A DNA stretch of 37,629 nucleotides from Actinomycetota bacterium (GTDB taxonomy: Bacteria > Actinomycetota > Actinomycetes > Actinomycetales > Microbacteriaceae): assembly GCA_018268435.1 (NCBI GenBank), contig JAFDWP010000207.1, positions 1-37,629 on the forward strand, read 5' to 3'. The notes beneath the pieces were generated by a model, which saw nothing but the letters and a program-made list of their open reading frames with translations, had not been told where the DNA came from and did not search any database. Positions 14,887 to 22,812 of this stretch are shown here, one piece after another; the first letter of the stretch is position 1; every line of letters begins with the position of its first letter. The position numbers were made by a program, and so were the translations under genes.

Positions 14887-16068
14887 ATGTCCATCCCCAC
14901 CCTGGATGACGTCGACCTCACCGCCGAGGACTACGTCGAGAACCCGCATCCGACCTACGACCGCATCCGCGCGGCCGGCGACGCGGTCTACCTCAGCAAG
15001 CACGACGCGTTCGGCATCGGACGATACGACGCCGTCCGCCAGGTGCTGAGCGATTGGGAGACCTTCAGCTCGGCCCGCGGCATCGCGCTCAACCCGATGA
15101 CCAACGAGGCCACCACCGGCATGATCATCGCGACCGACCCGCCCGAGCACGACGCGCTGCGCGAGGTTCTCGCCGACAAGCTCTCGCCGCGCGCCCTGCG
15201 TGCGCTGAGCGAGGACATCCACGCCCAGGCGAAGGTGCTCGTCGACGATCTGCTCGCCCGGACCACGTCGTTCGACGGCGTCGTCGACCTCGCGCAGTCG
15301 TTCCCGATCCAGGTCGTGCTCGACCTCGTGGGTCTGCCGGCCGACGGTCGCGACGAGGTGCTGCGCTGGGCGGACTCCGCCTTCTCCGCGGCTGCTCCCA
15401 TGAGCGACCGGACGATGGCGGCGTTCCCGCTGCTGCAGGAGCAGCTGGCGTACCTCTCCGGCATCCGCAAGGACGACCTCGTCGAGGGCTCGATGGGGCG
15501 CGCGATCTACGACGCCGCAGAGGCGGGGAAGATCCCGGCGGAGTCGTGCGTCCCGCTGATGTCCGCCTACGTCACGGCGGGCGTGGACACCACGATCAAC
15601 GGAATCAGCAACGCGATCCAGCTCTTCGCGGAGAACCCCGAGCAGTGGGACAGGATCCGCGCCGACCGCTCGCTGCTGAACAACGCCGTCAACGAGATCC
15701 TGCGCTACGACTCGCCGCTGCAGTACTTCTGCCGCGTCGCGACGAAGGACGCCCGGATCGGCGAGGACGAGGTCAAGGAGGGCGACCGCCTTGTCGTGTT
15801 CTACCCGTCCGCCAATCGCGACGAGCGCAAGTGGGGCAACCCGCTGGACTTCGACGTGGCCCGGGAGGACGCGGCGGAGCACCTCGCCTTCAGCTACGGC
15901 GTGCACGGCTGCGCCGGCCAGGGCCTCGCGCGCCTGGAGGCGCACGCGATGCTCTCGGCCCTCGCCGACCGCGTCGAGCGCTTCGAGGTCGGCACGCCCG
16001 AGCGCCGCCTGAACCAGCTCATCCGCGGACTCGCGCACCTGCCGACGACGGTTGTGCTGGCCGACTGA
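14887..16068 (+). CDS. cytochrome P450 (bacterial class I, CYP199-like)
   Basis: A 393-residue soluble P450. The I-helix oxygen-binding motif is AGVDTT (231-236), the K-helix ExxR is Glu270-Arg273, and the heme loop FSYGVHGCAG places the ligand at Cys342. The loop GVHGCAGQGLARLE resembles CYP199-type enzymes that O-demethylate or hydroxylate para-substituted benzoates; this resemblance is by recall. It would need a ferredoxin and a ferredoxin reductase. A ferredoxin gene is at 35849, but no reductase is in the window. It overlaps the next gene by one base (TGATG). A close paralogue is at 36334. Confidence 0.88.
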   Translation: MSIPTLDDVDLTAEDYVENPHPTYDRIRAAGDAVYLSKHDAFGIGRYDAVRQVLSDWETFSSARGIALNPMTNEATTGMIIATDPPEHDALREVLADKLSPRALRALSEDIHAQAKVLVDDLLARTTSFDGVVDLAQSFPIQVVLDLVGLPADGRDEVLRWADSAFSAAAPMSDRTMAAFPLLQEQLAYLSGIRKDDLVEGSMGRAIYDAAEAGKIPAESCVPLMSAYVTAGVDTTINGISNAIQLFAENPEQWDRIRADRSLLNNAVNEILRYDSPLQYFCRVATKDARIGEDEVKEGDRLVVFYPSANRDERKWGNPLDFDVAREDAAEHLAFSYGVHGCAGQGLARLEAHAMLSALADRVERFEVGTPERRLNQLIRGLAHLPTTVVLAD

Positions 16069-17111
16069 TGCGCAGCAGCTGGGCCGACGGGACGCGCAGC
16101 ATCGGCATCGCCGAGGTGGGCGATCCCGAGATCGAGCAGTCGACGGACGTCATCGTCGACGTCCACTTCGCGGCCGTGTGCGGCTCGGACCTCTGGCCCT
16201 ACCGGGGTCTGCTCCCCGGACACCGGGCCGGCAGCACGGGGCACGAGTTCCTCGGCGTCGTGAGCGAGGTCGGTGGCGCCGTCACCGGCCTCGCCCCCGG
16301 CGACGCCGTGATCGCGCCGTTCATGTACTCGGACGGGGCGTGCTCGGCGTGCCGCCACGACCTGCCCTCGCAGTGCGAGCACGGCGGGCTGTGGGGGCGC
16401 GACGGTGCGGGTGCCCAGGCCGAGCGGATCCGAGTCCCGTACGCGGACACGACGCTGGTGAAGCTGCCGTGGGCGATCGACGAGATCACGCCGGAGCGGG
16501 CTCGTGCGCTGCTGCCCCTCGCCGACGTCTTCGCCACGGGCTATCACGGGGCGGTGCTCGCCGGCGTGGGCCCCGGTGACGTCGTCGCGGTGGTCGGCGA
16601 CGGCGCGGTGGGCATCTCCGCCGCCGTCGGCGCACTGATGCAGGGCGCCGCGCGCGTGATCGTGCTGGGGGAGAACCCCGAGCGGCTCGCCGTGGCCGCC
16701 CGGTTCGGCGCGGAGACCCTGCGGGTGAGTCGCGAGGAGTCCGGGGCCGAACGGCTGCGTGCGGCCTTCGACGATCTCGAGGTGGACCGCGTCGTGGAGG
16801 CTGTGGGCATGCAGGGCGCCTTCGACACGGCGCTCGACGTCGTGCGCGTCGGGGGTTCCGTCGGCTTCGTCGGCGTGCCCCACGCCGTCGAGCCGATCGC
16901 GCCCATGCGCCTGTTCGGCAAGGCGCTGCAGCTCGCCGGCGGCACGGCGCCCGCGCGGCGCTACCTCGACGAGTTCGTCGCCGCCACGATCGCGGGCGAT
17001 CTCGACATGTCGGCGCTCATCGACCACACCTACGCCTTCGACGACATCGCCGAGGCGTATCGGGCGATGGATGCGGGGGAGACCCTCAAGGCGATGCTCG
17101 TCATCCGCTGA
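16068..17111 (+). CDS. zinc-dependent alcohol dehydrogenase (MDR family)
   Basis: A 347-residue medium-chain dehydrogenase. The catalytic zinc site is Cys38 (VCGSD) with His59-Glu60 (GHEF). The structural lobe has Cys92, Cys95 and Cys103, three of the classical four cysteines, as in the threonine-dehydrogenase-like branch. The Rossmann motif is GDGAVG. It probably oxidises an aromatic alcohol, or a one-carbon by-product of demethylation, with NAD(P). Its ATG overlaps the P450 stop codon, so the two are coupled. A strong terminator follows. Confidence 0.87.
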   Translation: MRSSWADGTRSIGIAEVGDPEIEQSTDVIVDVHFAAVCGSDLWPYRGLLPGHRAGSTGHEFLGVVSEVGGAVTGLAPGDAVIAPFMYSDGACSACRHDLPSQCEHGGLWGRDGAGAQAERIRVPYADTTLVKLPWAIDEITPERARALLPLADVFATGYHGAVLAGVGPGDVVAVVGDGAVGISAAVGALMQGAARVIVLGENPERLAVAARFGAETLRVSREESGAERLRAAFDDLEVDRVVEAVGMQGAFDTALDVVRVGGSVGFVGVPHAVEPIAPMRLFGKALQLAGGTAPARRYLDEFVAATIAGDLDMSALIDHTYAFDDIAEAYRAMDAGETLKAMLVIR

Positions 17112-17124
17112 CATCCGACCGATC

Positions 17125-17164
17125 GCAGACAGGCCCCCGGCGCTCTCGCCGGGGGCCTGTCTGC
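17125..17164. terminator. 18-bp perfect hairpin terminator
   Basis: The arm 17125-17142 (GCAGACAGGCCCCCGGCG) pairs perfectly with 17147-17164 around a CTCT loop. It closes the first island operon and insulates it from the next promoter. Confidence 0.85.
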
Positions 17165-17195
17165 GCATCCGCGCGGATCCCGCGCCCGTGGACGC

Positions 17196-17209
17196 CCGAT
17201 TATCGGGAT
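17196..17209. promoter_or_regulatory. candidate operator CCGATTATCGGGAT, copy 1
   Basis: The core CCCGATTATCGGG (17195-17207) is an inverted repeat 14 bp upstream of the -35 box of the large operon. The same 14 bases occur in reverse complement at 33022-33035, upstream of the amidohydrolase at 33132. A position upstream of -35 suits an activator. The IclR-type regulator in the cluster is a candidate; this is inference. Confidence 0.55.
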
Positions 17210-17223
17210 CCCCGTGCCCCGTG

Positions 17224-17252
17224 TTGACGCCCTTCACGCAAACAAATAACAA
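17224..17252 (+). promoter_or_regulatory. promoter of the ten-gene catabolic operon
   Basis: TTGACG (17224-17229) and TAACAA (17247-17252) are separated by 17 bp in an unusually AT-rich patch. The start codon at 17290 follows about 30 nt after the predicted start site, with GGAGGAAC-like bases (about 17279-17285) as ribosome-binding site. Confidence 0.6.
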
Positions 17253-17278
17253 TAAGACAATTCGTACGACGGAGTGCG
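17248..17278. promoter_or_regulatory. candidate GntR/FCD operator, copy 1 (two-part)
   Basis: AATAAGACAATT (17251-17262) abuts the -10 box and is followed by CGTACGACGGAGTGCG (17263-17278). The first element recurs inverted at 28748-28759. The second recurs with 14 of 16 matches, in the same orientation, at 28773-28788, before the RraA operon. Overlap with the start of transcription suits a repressor, most likely the GntR protein at 27990. Confidence 0.55.
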
Positions 17279-17289
17279 GGAGGAACAGC

Positions 17290-18249
17290 ATGGGCGACAT
17301 TTCGCAGGGTGGTGTGCAGGTCATCACCGGGCAGCAGGACTTCAAGATGGCGGCGCGCCGCTTCGCCAGCGGCGTCACCGTCGTCACGACGCGACTGGAC
17401 GACGACACGGTGCACGGACTGACGGTCTCGTCCTTCGCCAGCCTGTCGCTGAACCCGCTGCTGGTCACCGTGTCGCTGCTGGCCGAGAGCCGCATGCTGG
17501 AGTTCGTCCGCCGGAGCGGGCACTTCGCCATCAGCATCCTCGCTGAGCACCAGCAGGACGTCTCCGGCTACTTCTCGCAGCGCGGCCGCGAGCCGCAGGT
17601 GAGCATGTTCGAGGGCATCGCTTCGGACGTCCAGGTCACGGGGGCTCCCGTGATCGCCGACGCCGCGGCCTACTTCGACTGCACCGTGCACGAGATCATC
17701 CCCGGTGGCGATCACGAGATCCTGGTGGGCAGCGTGGTGGCGTCCGGCGGCAGCCAGGCCAAGCCGCTGCTGTACTTCGACGGCGGCTACCGCAGCCTTC
17801 CGGATCTCGCAGACAGCATGCAGGTCCAGGTGCGACTGGCCGGCCTCGAGGCCGAGGAGATCGCGCAGACGCAGACGGCGCTGGACCCGGCGGTCGCGGC
17901 GCTCGCCGCCGAGCACGCCACCGACGAGGACATCCGGGTGCTGCGCGCCCTGCTCGACGAGGAGAGCGCCGCCTTCGACGACCAGGAGCGCTTCACGGCT
18001 CTCGGCATGCAGTTCCACGTCGCGATCGCGCAGGCGTCGGGCAACCGGTTCCTGCACGCCTCGCTGGAGGCGATGCGCCGGGAGCGCCAGGCGCTGTTCG
18101 CGCCGCGCAACGAGGTCGCCAAGGCGCAGCGCTCCCACGACTTCCACTGCCGGGTCGTCGAGGCCATCGAAGCGCGCGACCCGGAGGCCGCGCGCGCCGT
18201 GATGGCCGCGCACGTCGGTGTGATCGGGGAGCGTCTGCGCGCCGGCTGA
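17290..18249 (+). CDS. flavin reductase fused to a GntR-type FCD sensor domain
   Basis: A 319-residue two-domain protein. Residues 15-170 form an HpaC/RutF-like flavin reductase (FASGVTVVTT, TVSSFASLSLNPLLVTVSL, FDGGYRSLP) that would supply reduced FMN or FAD to the hydroxylase encoded next. Residues 178-315 form a complete FCD domain, the ligand-binding half of FadR-type GntR regulators, but there is no winged-helix DNA-binding part. The three FCD histidines are present (His243, His286, His308), while the usual Asp four residues before the first is Gly239. Hand alignment with the regulator at 27990 gives 30 identities in 57 residues. The fusion suggests that the aromatic substrate or a metabolite controls reductase activity. 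A functional parallel is the C1 reductase of Acinetobacter 4-hydroxyphenylacetate hydroxylase, whose extra C-terminal domain is MarR-like and senses the substrate. Confidence 0.85.
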   Translation: MGDISQGGVQVITGQQDFKMAARRFASGVTVVTTRLDDDTVHGLTVSSFASLSLNPLLVTVSLLAESRMLEFVRRSGHFAISILAEHQQDVSGYFSQRGREPQVSMFEGIASDVQVTGAPVIADAAAYFDCTVHEIIPGGDHEILVGSVVASGGSQAKPLLYFDGGYRSLPDLADSMQVQVRLAGLEAEEIAQTQTALDPAVAALAAEHATDEDIRVLRALLDEESAAFDDQERFTALGMQFHVAIAQASGNRFLHASLEAMRRERQALFAPRNEVAKAQRSHDFHCRVVEAIEARDPEAARAVMAAHVGVIGERLRAG

Positions 18250-18295
18250 GCGCGTCGACCTCGGACAGTTGTTGGACCTAGAGATTGAGGAGAGC

Positions 18296-19789
18296 ATGAC
18301 AGACACTCAGACCCGCACCCCGTTCGAGCAGGTGCTGCTCGCGGACGGCCCGGGAGCGATGACAGGCGAGCGCTACAAGGAATCCTTGCGCGACGGTCGC
18401 GAGGTGTGGCTCAACGGTGAGCGCATCGAGGACGTCACCACGCACCCGGCGTTCAAGGGCACCGTCGACCGTCTCGCCGAGCTCTACGACATGCAGAACA
18501 GCGATGAGCTGCGCGACACCATGACGTACGTCGACGACGAGACCGGCATCCGCATCAGCAAGTCGTACCTGCTGCCGCGCACGCTCGACGAGCTCAAGGA
18601 GAAGTACGCCAACAGCCACGCCTGGATGCGCAGCACCTGGGGCCAGCTCGGACGCTCCCCGGACTACATGGCCAACGTCGTCGTGGGCCTCTACGACTTC
18701 CGCGACGAGCTGGAGGCCAACCGCCCCGGCTTCGGTCAGAACGCCGTGGACTACTGGAAGCACTGCGCCTACAACGACCTCGCGCTCACGCACGCGCTGG
18801 GCGACCCGCAGATCGACCGCAGCAAGTCGGTTCTGGACGACCCCGACCAGGGCCTGAAGATCATCGAGGAGCGCGAGGACGGCATCGTCGTCCGCGGCGC
18901 CAAGCAGCTGGCCACCCTCGCGCCGCTGTCGAACGAGGTGCTCTCCTACCTCTCGGCGAGCTTCGCCGTCCGCGAGGCCGAGGAGTACGTGCTGTGGTTC
19001 GCGCTCCCGATGAACGCCCCGGGACTGAAGATCCTCTGCCGCGAGCCGCTGGGCGACCACCAGCACGGCCACGCGCACCCCCTCGCCCGTCAGTACGACG
19101 AGCAGGACTCGATGCTGTTCTTCGACGACGTGTTCATCCCGTGGCAGCGCGTGTTCCTCATGCACGACGGCCCGCTCGCGCTCAACGGACTGCGCCGGAT
19201 CACCCCGTGGGCCGGCTACAGCTCGCACATCCGCTTCGAGCAGCGAATGAAGACCTATCTCGGGGTGGCCTCGCTGGCCGCCGACGCGATCGGCGTCTCC
19301 GGTTTCCGCAACATCCAGGAGCAGCTGGGCGAGATCACCTCGGTCGTCGAGATCGCACGACTGCTGACCCTCGCCACGGAGGCGCAGCACAAGGTCACCC
19401 CGGGTGGTCTCGTCGCGCCGGTCAGCTCGGCCGCGGTGGGCGTCTACTCCGCCAACATCTCCAGCCGCGTGCAGGAGATCCTGCGCAAGATCGCGGCGTC
19501 GGGACTGCTCATGCAGCCCACCCAGAAGGATCTGGAGAACCCGGAGCTGCGTCCGTTCCTGGACAAGTACATGAAGGGTGCCGACGGACTGGGCGTGGAG
19601 GAGAAGTCCCGCATCTTCCGCCTCGCCTGGGACCTCGCCGGCGACGGCTTCGGGCAGCGCCAGGAGCTGTACGAGTACCTGCACCGCGGCGACGTGGCCC
19701 GCAACCTGATCGGCCTCTACCACCGCTACGACAAGTCCGAGATCATCGGCCGCATCCAGGAGCTGGTCTCCTCGCCGCTGCCCGAATGA
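18296..19789 (+). CDS. flavin-dependent monooxygenase, 4-hydroxyphenylacetate 3-hydroxylase (HpaB/PvcC) family
   Basis: A 497-residue oxygenase component of a two-component flavin hydroxylase. The HpaB N-terminal signature is clear: MTGERYKESLRDGREVWLNGE, then SHAWMRSTWGQLGRSPDYMANVV. The acyl-CoA-dehydrogenase-like core follows. These enzymes use reduced flavin and oxygen to hydroxylate a phenol ortho to its OH group. The reductase is encoded 46 bp upstream. A GAGGAG ribosome-binding site precedes the ATG. The product would be a catechol-type substrate for the extradiol dioxygenase downstream. The actual phenol (hydroxyphenylacetate, hydroxybenzoate, chlorophenol or other) cannot be told from sequence. 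Confidence 0.9.
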   Translation: MTDTQTRTPFEQVLLADGPGAMTGERYKESLRDGREVWLNGERIEDVTTHPAFKGTVDRLAELYDMQNSDELRDTMTYVDDETGIRISKSYLLPRTLDELKEKYANSHAWMRSTWGQLGRSPDYMANVVVGLYDFRDELEANRPGFGQNAVDYWKHCAYNDLALTHALGDPQIDRSKSVLDDPDQGLKIIEEREDGIVVRGAKQLATLAPLSNEVLSYLSASFAVREAEEYVLWFALPMNAPGLKILCREPLGDHQHGHAHPLARQYDEQDSMLFFDDVFIPWQRVFLMHDGPLALNGLRRITPWAGYSSHIRFEQRMKTYLGVASLAADAIGVSGFRNIQEQLGEITSVVEIARLLTLATEAQHKVTPGGLVAPVSSAAVGVYSANISSRVQEILRKIAASGLLMQPTQKDLENPELRPFLDKYMKGADGLGVEEKSRIFRLAWDLAGDGFGQRQELYEYLHRGDVARNLIGLYHRYDKSEIIGRIQELVSSPLPE

Positions 19790-19826
19790 CCCTCACCGAC
19801 ACCGCGACACAAGGAAGTGAATCGAT

Positions 19827-20204
19827 ATGACAGCAGTGACACAGCGGGTCCACGTCGGACCTGACTCCGACTTCGAAGAAGGCTCGCGCAAGATCGTCGA
19901 GGTCGAGGGCAAGCGCGTCGGCGTCTTCAAGTTCCGAGGCGGCTATCTGGCCTACCTCAACATCTGCCTGCACCAGGGCGGTCCGGTCTGCGAGGGGCAA
20001 TACTTCCCGCGCACGACCGCCGAGGTGGGCTCCGGCGGAGAGCTGATCGCGGAGGGGTCGGACTTCGACGCACCGCGGCTGGTCTGCCCGTGGCACGGCT
20101 GGGAGTACGACCTGGCGACGGGTGAGCACGTCGCCGACAAGAACTACGCACTGAAGAAGTACGACGTTGTCGTCGAGAACGGAGACGTTTATGTCCAGTA
20201 TTGA
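19827..20204 (+). CDS. Rieske [2Fe-2S] protein, orphan
   Basis: A 125-residue Rieske protein. The cluster ligands are Cys47 and His49 in CLHQGG, and Cys87 and His90 in CPWHGW. The loop between the two boxes (about 37 residues) is longer than in plain ferredoxins and resembles the N-terminal domain of ring-hydroxylating oxygenase large subunits. No oxygenase catalytic domain, beta subunit or reductase is nearby, so its electron donor and acceptor are unknown. It lies between the hydroxylase and a small unknown protein whose start overlaps its last 14 bases. That context points to a subunit of an operon-encoded enzyme rather than a free ferredoxin; this is inference. Confidence 0.85.
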   Translation: MTAVTQRVHVGPDSDFEEGSRKIVEVEGKRVGVFKFRGGYLAYLNICLHQGGPVCEGQYFPRTTAEVGSGGELIAEGSDFDAPRLVCPWHGWEYDLATGEHVADKNYALKKYDVVVENGDVYVQY

Positions 20205-20517
20205 CCTCTCGGTCCGGGCGCAGAGCCTGACCGAACTGGCTGACCAGCTCGAGAGCATCAACGCCACCGCGGACACGGCGGACCTCCCGGTGGAGGACAT
20301 GCAGCGCGTCTTCACCGCGGCGTTCCACCTCTACTCCCGCCTCGCCGAGGAGCGCGGGATCGGTGACCCCTTCACCCCGACCAACGGCATCACCGCGACC
20401 CAGGTCGTCACGACGGCGTTGGCGATCCTTCACGCGCAGAACCTCGAGGTCTTCGAGCTCGCGCTGTGGCAGTCGTGGGGCGGCGCCCCGTGGAAGAACC
20501 AGGAGGCCGGGGCATGA
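20191..20517 (+). CDS. small conserved-looking protein of unknown function
   Basis: A 108-residue acidic, mostly helical protein. I do not recognise a family. It has no Cys, no membrane segment and no signal peptide. The C-terminal half contains GITATQVVTTALAILHAQNLEVFELALWQSWGG. The ATG at 20191 overlaps the Rieske gene by 14 bp, and its TGA overlaps the amidohydrolase ATG (ATGA), so the three are probably made in fixed ratio. It could be a small subunit of the Rieske or amidohydrolase enzyme. It does not resemble the alpha subunit LigA of protocatechuate 4,5-dioxygenase. Confidence 0.75.
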   Translation: MSSIDLSVRAQSLTELADQLESINATADTADLPVEDMQRVFTAAFHLYSRLAEERGIGDPFTPTNGITATQVVTTALAILHAQNLEVFELALWQSWGGAPWKNQEAGA

Positions 20518-21755
20518 GCCGCGAGCTGTACACCCGAAGCAACGTGTGGGTGGAGAACACCCTCTCCAACGCCCGCGAGCAGGCCGCCGAGCGCGGCTAC
20601 GACGACTTCCTGATCATCGACGTCGACGCGCACCACTACGAGAACCGCGCCTGGGTGGACATCGTGCCGTTCATGGAGGACGGTCCGATGAAGGAGTGGG
20701 CGACCGCCCAGGTCTACCGCGGCAGCACGAACGGCCAGGGCGGGAACGCCTCGGCCGCCCTCACCGGCGTCCAGATCGGCAACCAGGAGGTGGGCGGACG
20801 CATCGTGCGCGCCGGCCGCAACTTCAAGGATGCCGTCACCGAAGCCGACGACGAGCGGCACTACGACGTCGTCCGCATGCTCTGGGCCATGGACAACATG
20901 GGCGTGGACTACACGGTCATGTTCCCGACCCCGATGCTGAACCTCGGCATGCACCCGCAGATCGAGGCGGAGGTGTCCCTGGCCCGCGCCTACAACCGCT
21001 GGCTGACGCAGGTGCTGCTGCCGCAGGACGACCGCATCAAGACGATGATCTACCTGCCCTTCAACGACCCGAAGGCGGCGCTGGAGTTCGTCCACGAGTT
21101 CGGTCACCTGGACTCCGTGGTCGGCTTCATGGTCACGAGCGTGCGCAACCGCATGGTGCACCACAACGACTACGCGCCGGTGTACTCCGCGATCCAGGAC
21201 CTCGGCAAGCCGCTGGCCTTCCACGCGGCCTACAACTGGAACGAGCCGAGCCTCGCGCAGCTGAACAAGTTCATCTCGATCCACGCGCTGGGCTTCACCA
21301 CCAGCAACATGGTGCACCTGACGAACTGGATCATCAACGGCCTGCCCGAGCGCTTCCCGAAGCTGGACGTGCTCTGGATCGAGAGCGGTCTGGCCTGGAT
21401 CCCGTTCATGATGCAGCGTCTGGACAACGAGTACATGATGCGCGCCTCCGAGGCGCCGCTGCTGAAGAAGCTGCCGAGCGAGTACATGCGCGACATGCAC
21501 TTCTCGACGCAGCCGATGGAGCTGCACCACAACGAGAAGGCGCTGGAGGTCACCTTCGAGATGATGGACGCCCCCAACCGTCTGCTGTTCTCGTCGGACT
21601 ACCCGCACTGGGACTACGACCTGCCCTCGACGATCTACGACCGTCCCACCCTCAGCGAGGAGGACAAGCGCAAGATCCTCGGCGGCAACGCCCAGCGACT
21701 GTTCAAGCTGCCGGACGGAGTGCGCAAGAAGCTCTCCCGTTCCACGGACTGGTAA
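20514..21755 (+). CDS. amidohydrolase-family (Amidohydro_2/ACMSD-like) protein
   Basis: A 413-residue TIM-barrel metal-dependent enzyme. The N-terminal metal motif reads IDVDAHHYEN, the D-x-H-x-x-E form (Asp38, His40, Glu43) rather than HxH. Further ligands are likely in FHAAYNWNEP (His) and SSDYPHWD (Asp). ACMSD-like enzymes decarboxylate aromatic or ring-cleaved acids, or hydrate or hydrolyse them. Its start overlaps the small protein gene, and the LigJ-like gene follows 14 bp later. An N-terminal extension of about 30 residues precedes the barrel. Decarboxylation of a ring acid or cleavage product is a fair guess, not a demonstration. Confidence 0.8.
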   Translation: MSRELYTRSNVWVENTLSNAREQAAERGYDDFLIIDVDAHHYENRAWVDIVPFMEDGPMKEWATAQVYRGSTNGQGGNASAALTGVQIGNQEVGGRIVRAGRNFKDAVTEADDERHYDVVRMLWAMDNMGVDYTVMFPTPMLNLGMHPQIEAEVSLARAYNRWLTQVLLPQDDRIKTMIYLPFNDPKAALEFVHEFGHLDSVVGFMVTSVRNRMVHHNDYAPVYSAIQDLGKPLAFHAAYNWNEPSLAQLNKFISIHALGFTTSNMVHLTNWIINGLPERFPKLDVLWIESGLAWIPFMMQRLDNEYMMRASEAPLLKKLPSEYMRDMHFSTQPMELHHNEKALEVTFEMMDAPNRLLFSSDYPHWDYDLPSTIYDRPTLSEEDKRKILGGNAQRLFKLPDGVRKKLSRSTDW

Positions 21756-21769
21756 TCGGAGGAGGCGTC

Positions 21770-22777
21770 GTGATCATTGACATCCATGCGCACCTGAGCT
21801 CGCCCCCGGAGCTGTACGCCTACAAGGGCGCGCTGCTCTCGCACCGAGGCGCACACGGTCGCGGCGCCGTCTCCGTGACCGATGACCAGATCCGCGAGGC
21901 GTACCAGAAGCCCAATGCGAGCTTCGGGAACATCTCGCACCTCGAGCACATCGACGGTGCGGGCATCGACATGCAGCTGCTGTCCCCGCGGCCCTACGCC
22001 GCGGGGCACAGCGAAGAGCCGGCCAAGCTCGTGCAGTGGTACACCGAGGAGACCAACAACCTCATCGCACGATCCGTCGAGCTGTTCCCGGATCGCTTCC
22101 GCGGGGTGGCGGGGCTGCCGCAGTCGCCGTCGGTCTCGCCCGCGCAGTGGACCCAGGAGCTGCGCCGCACGGTGCGCGAGCTCGGGTTCGTCGGGGCGCT
22201 GCTGAACCCGGACCCGATGGAGGGCACGCATCCGCCGAAGCCTCCGCTGGGGGATCGGTACTGGTATCCGGTCTGGGAGGCGCTCGTCGAGCTCGGCGTG
22301 CCGGCGCTCGTGCACTCGGCCGGGTGCAAGCCGCCGGCGCGCGAGTCGTACAGCATGCACTTCCTGGTGGAGGAGACCATCAACCTCGTCAGCCTGGTCA
22401 ACTCGAAGGTCTTCGAGGACTTCCCGGAGCTCAAGGTGGTCTTCTCCCACGGCGGCGGGGCCATCCCGTACCAGGTGGGCAGGTTCATGCCCGGCGCGCT
22501 GCGGCACGGGAAGACGTCCTTCATCGACAAGATGCGCAACGTCTACTACGACAGCTGCCTGTACACGCAGGACGCCCTGGAGCTGCTGATCCGCACGGTC
22601 GGCGCCGACCGGGTGCTGTTCGGATCGGAGAAGCCGGGGACCGGGTCCTCGATCGATCCGGCCACCGGCCGCTGGTTCGACGACATCCACCTGCTGCTCG
22701 CCGACATCGACTGGCTGACGCCGGCCGAGCGCGAGCAGATCCTGAGCGGGAACGCACGCGAGCTGTTCCGGCTCTAG
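21770..22777 (+). CDS. amidohydrolase-family hydratase, LigJ (4-oxalomesaconate hydratase)-like
   Basis: A 335-residue protein starting at GTG 21770, which is preceded by a strong GGAGGAGG site. The metal motif HAH is at residues 6-8. LVHSAGC, VFSHGGGAIPYQVGR and LFGSEKPGTGSSIDPATGRWFDD resemble LigJ-type 4-oxalomesaconate hydratases, where Glu replaces the usual amidohydrolase Asp in the GSE motif. LigJ adds water to 4-oxalomesaconate to give 4-carboxy-4-hydroxy-2-oxoadipate in the protocatechuate 4,5-cleavage and gallate pathways. The neighbouring LigB-type dioxygenase and the RraA-type aldolases supply the preceding and following steps, so the context agrees. Confidence 0.75.
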   Translation: MIIDIHAHLSSPPELYAYKGALLSHRGAHGRGAVSVTDDQIREAYQKPNASFGNISHLEHIDGAGIDMQLLSPRPYAAGHSEEPAKLVQWYTEETNNLIARSVELFPDRFRGVAGLPQSPSVSPAQWTQELRRTVRELGFVGALLNPDPMEGTHPPKPPLGDRYWYPVWEALVELGVPALVHSAGCKPPARESYSMHFLVEETINLVSLVNSKVFEDFPELKVVFSHGGGAIPYQVGRFMPGALRHGKTSFIDKMRNVYYDSCLYTQDALELLIRTVGADRVLFGSEKPGTGSSIDPATGRWFDDIHLLLADIDWLTPAEREQILSGNARELFRL

Positions 22778-22812
22778 CCGCTCCCCCCACGGTACGAAAG
22801 GAAAGCGATCTC

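Noticed and set aside
17290-18249. Idea that the reductase-FCD fusion is two genes joined by a sequencing error
   Set aside because: The frame is continuous with a natural linker, both domains are complete, codon usage does not change at the junction and no stop, start or ribosome-binding site is seen there. It is kept as a real fusion, though resequencing would settle it.
20191-20517. Idea that the small protein is the LigA (alpha) subunit of a protocatechuate 4,5-dioxygenase
   Set aside because: It shares none of the LigA sequence features I know, and it is separated from the LigB-type gene by two other genes.
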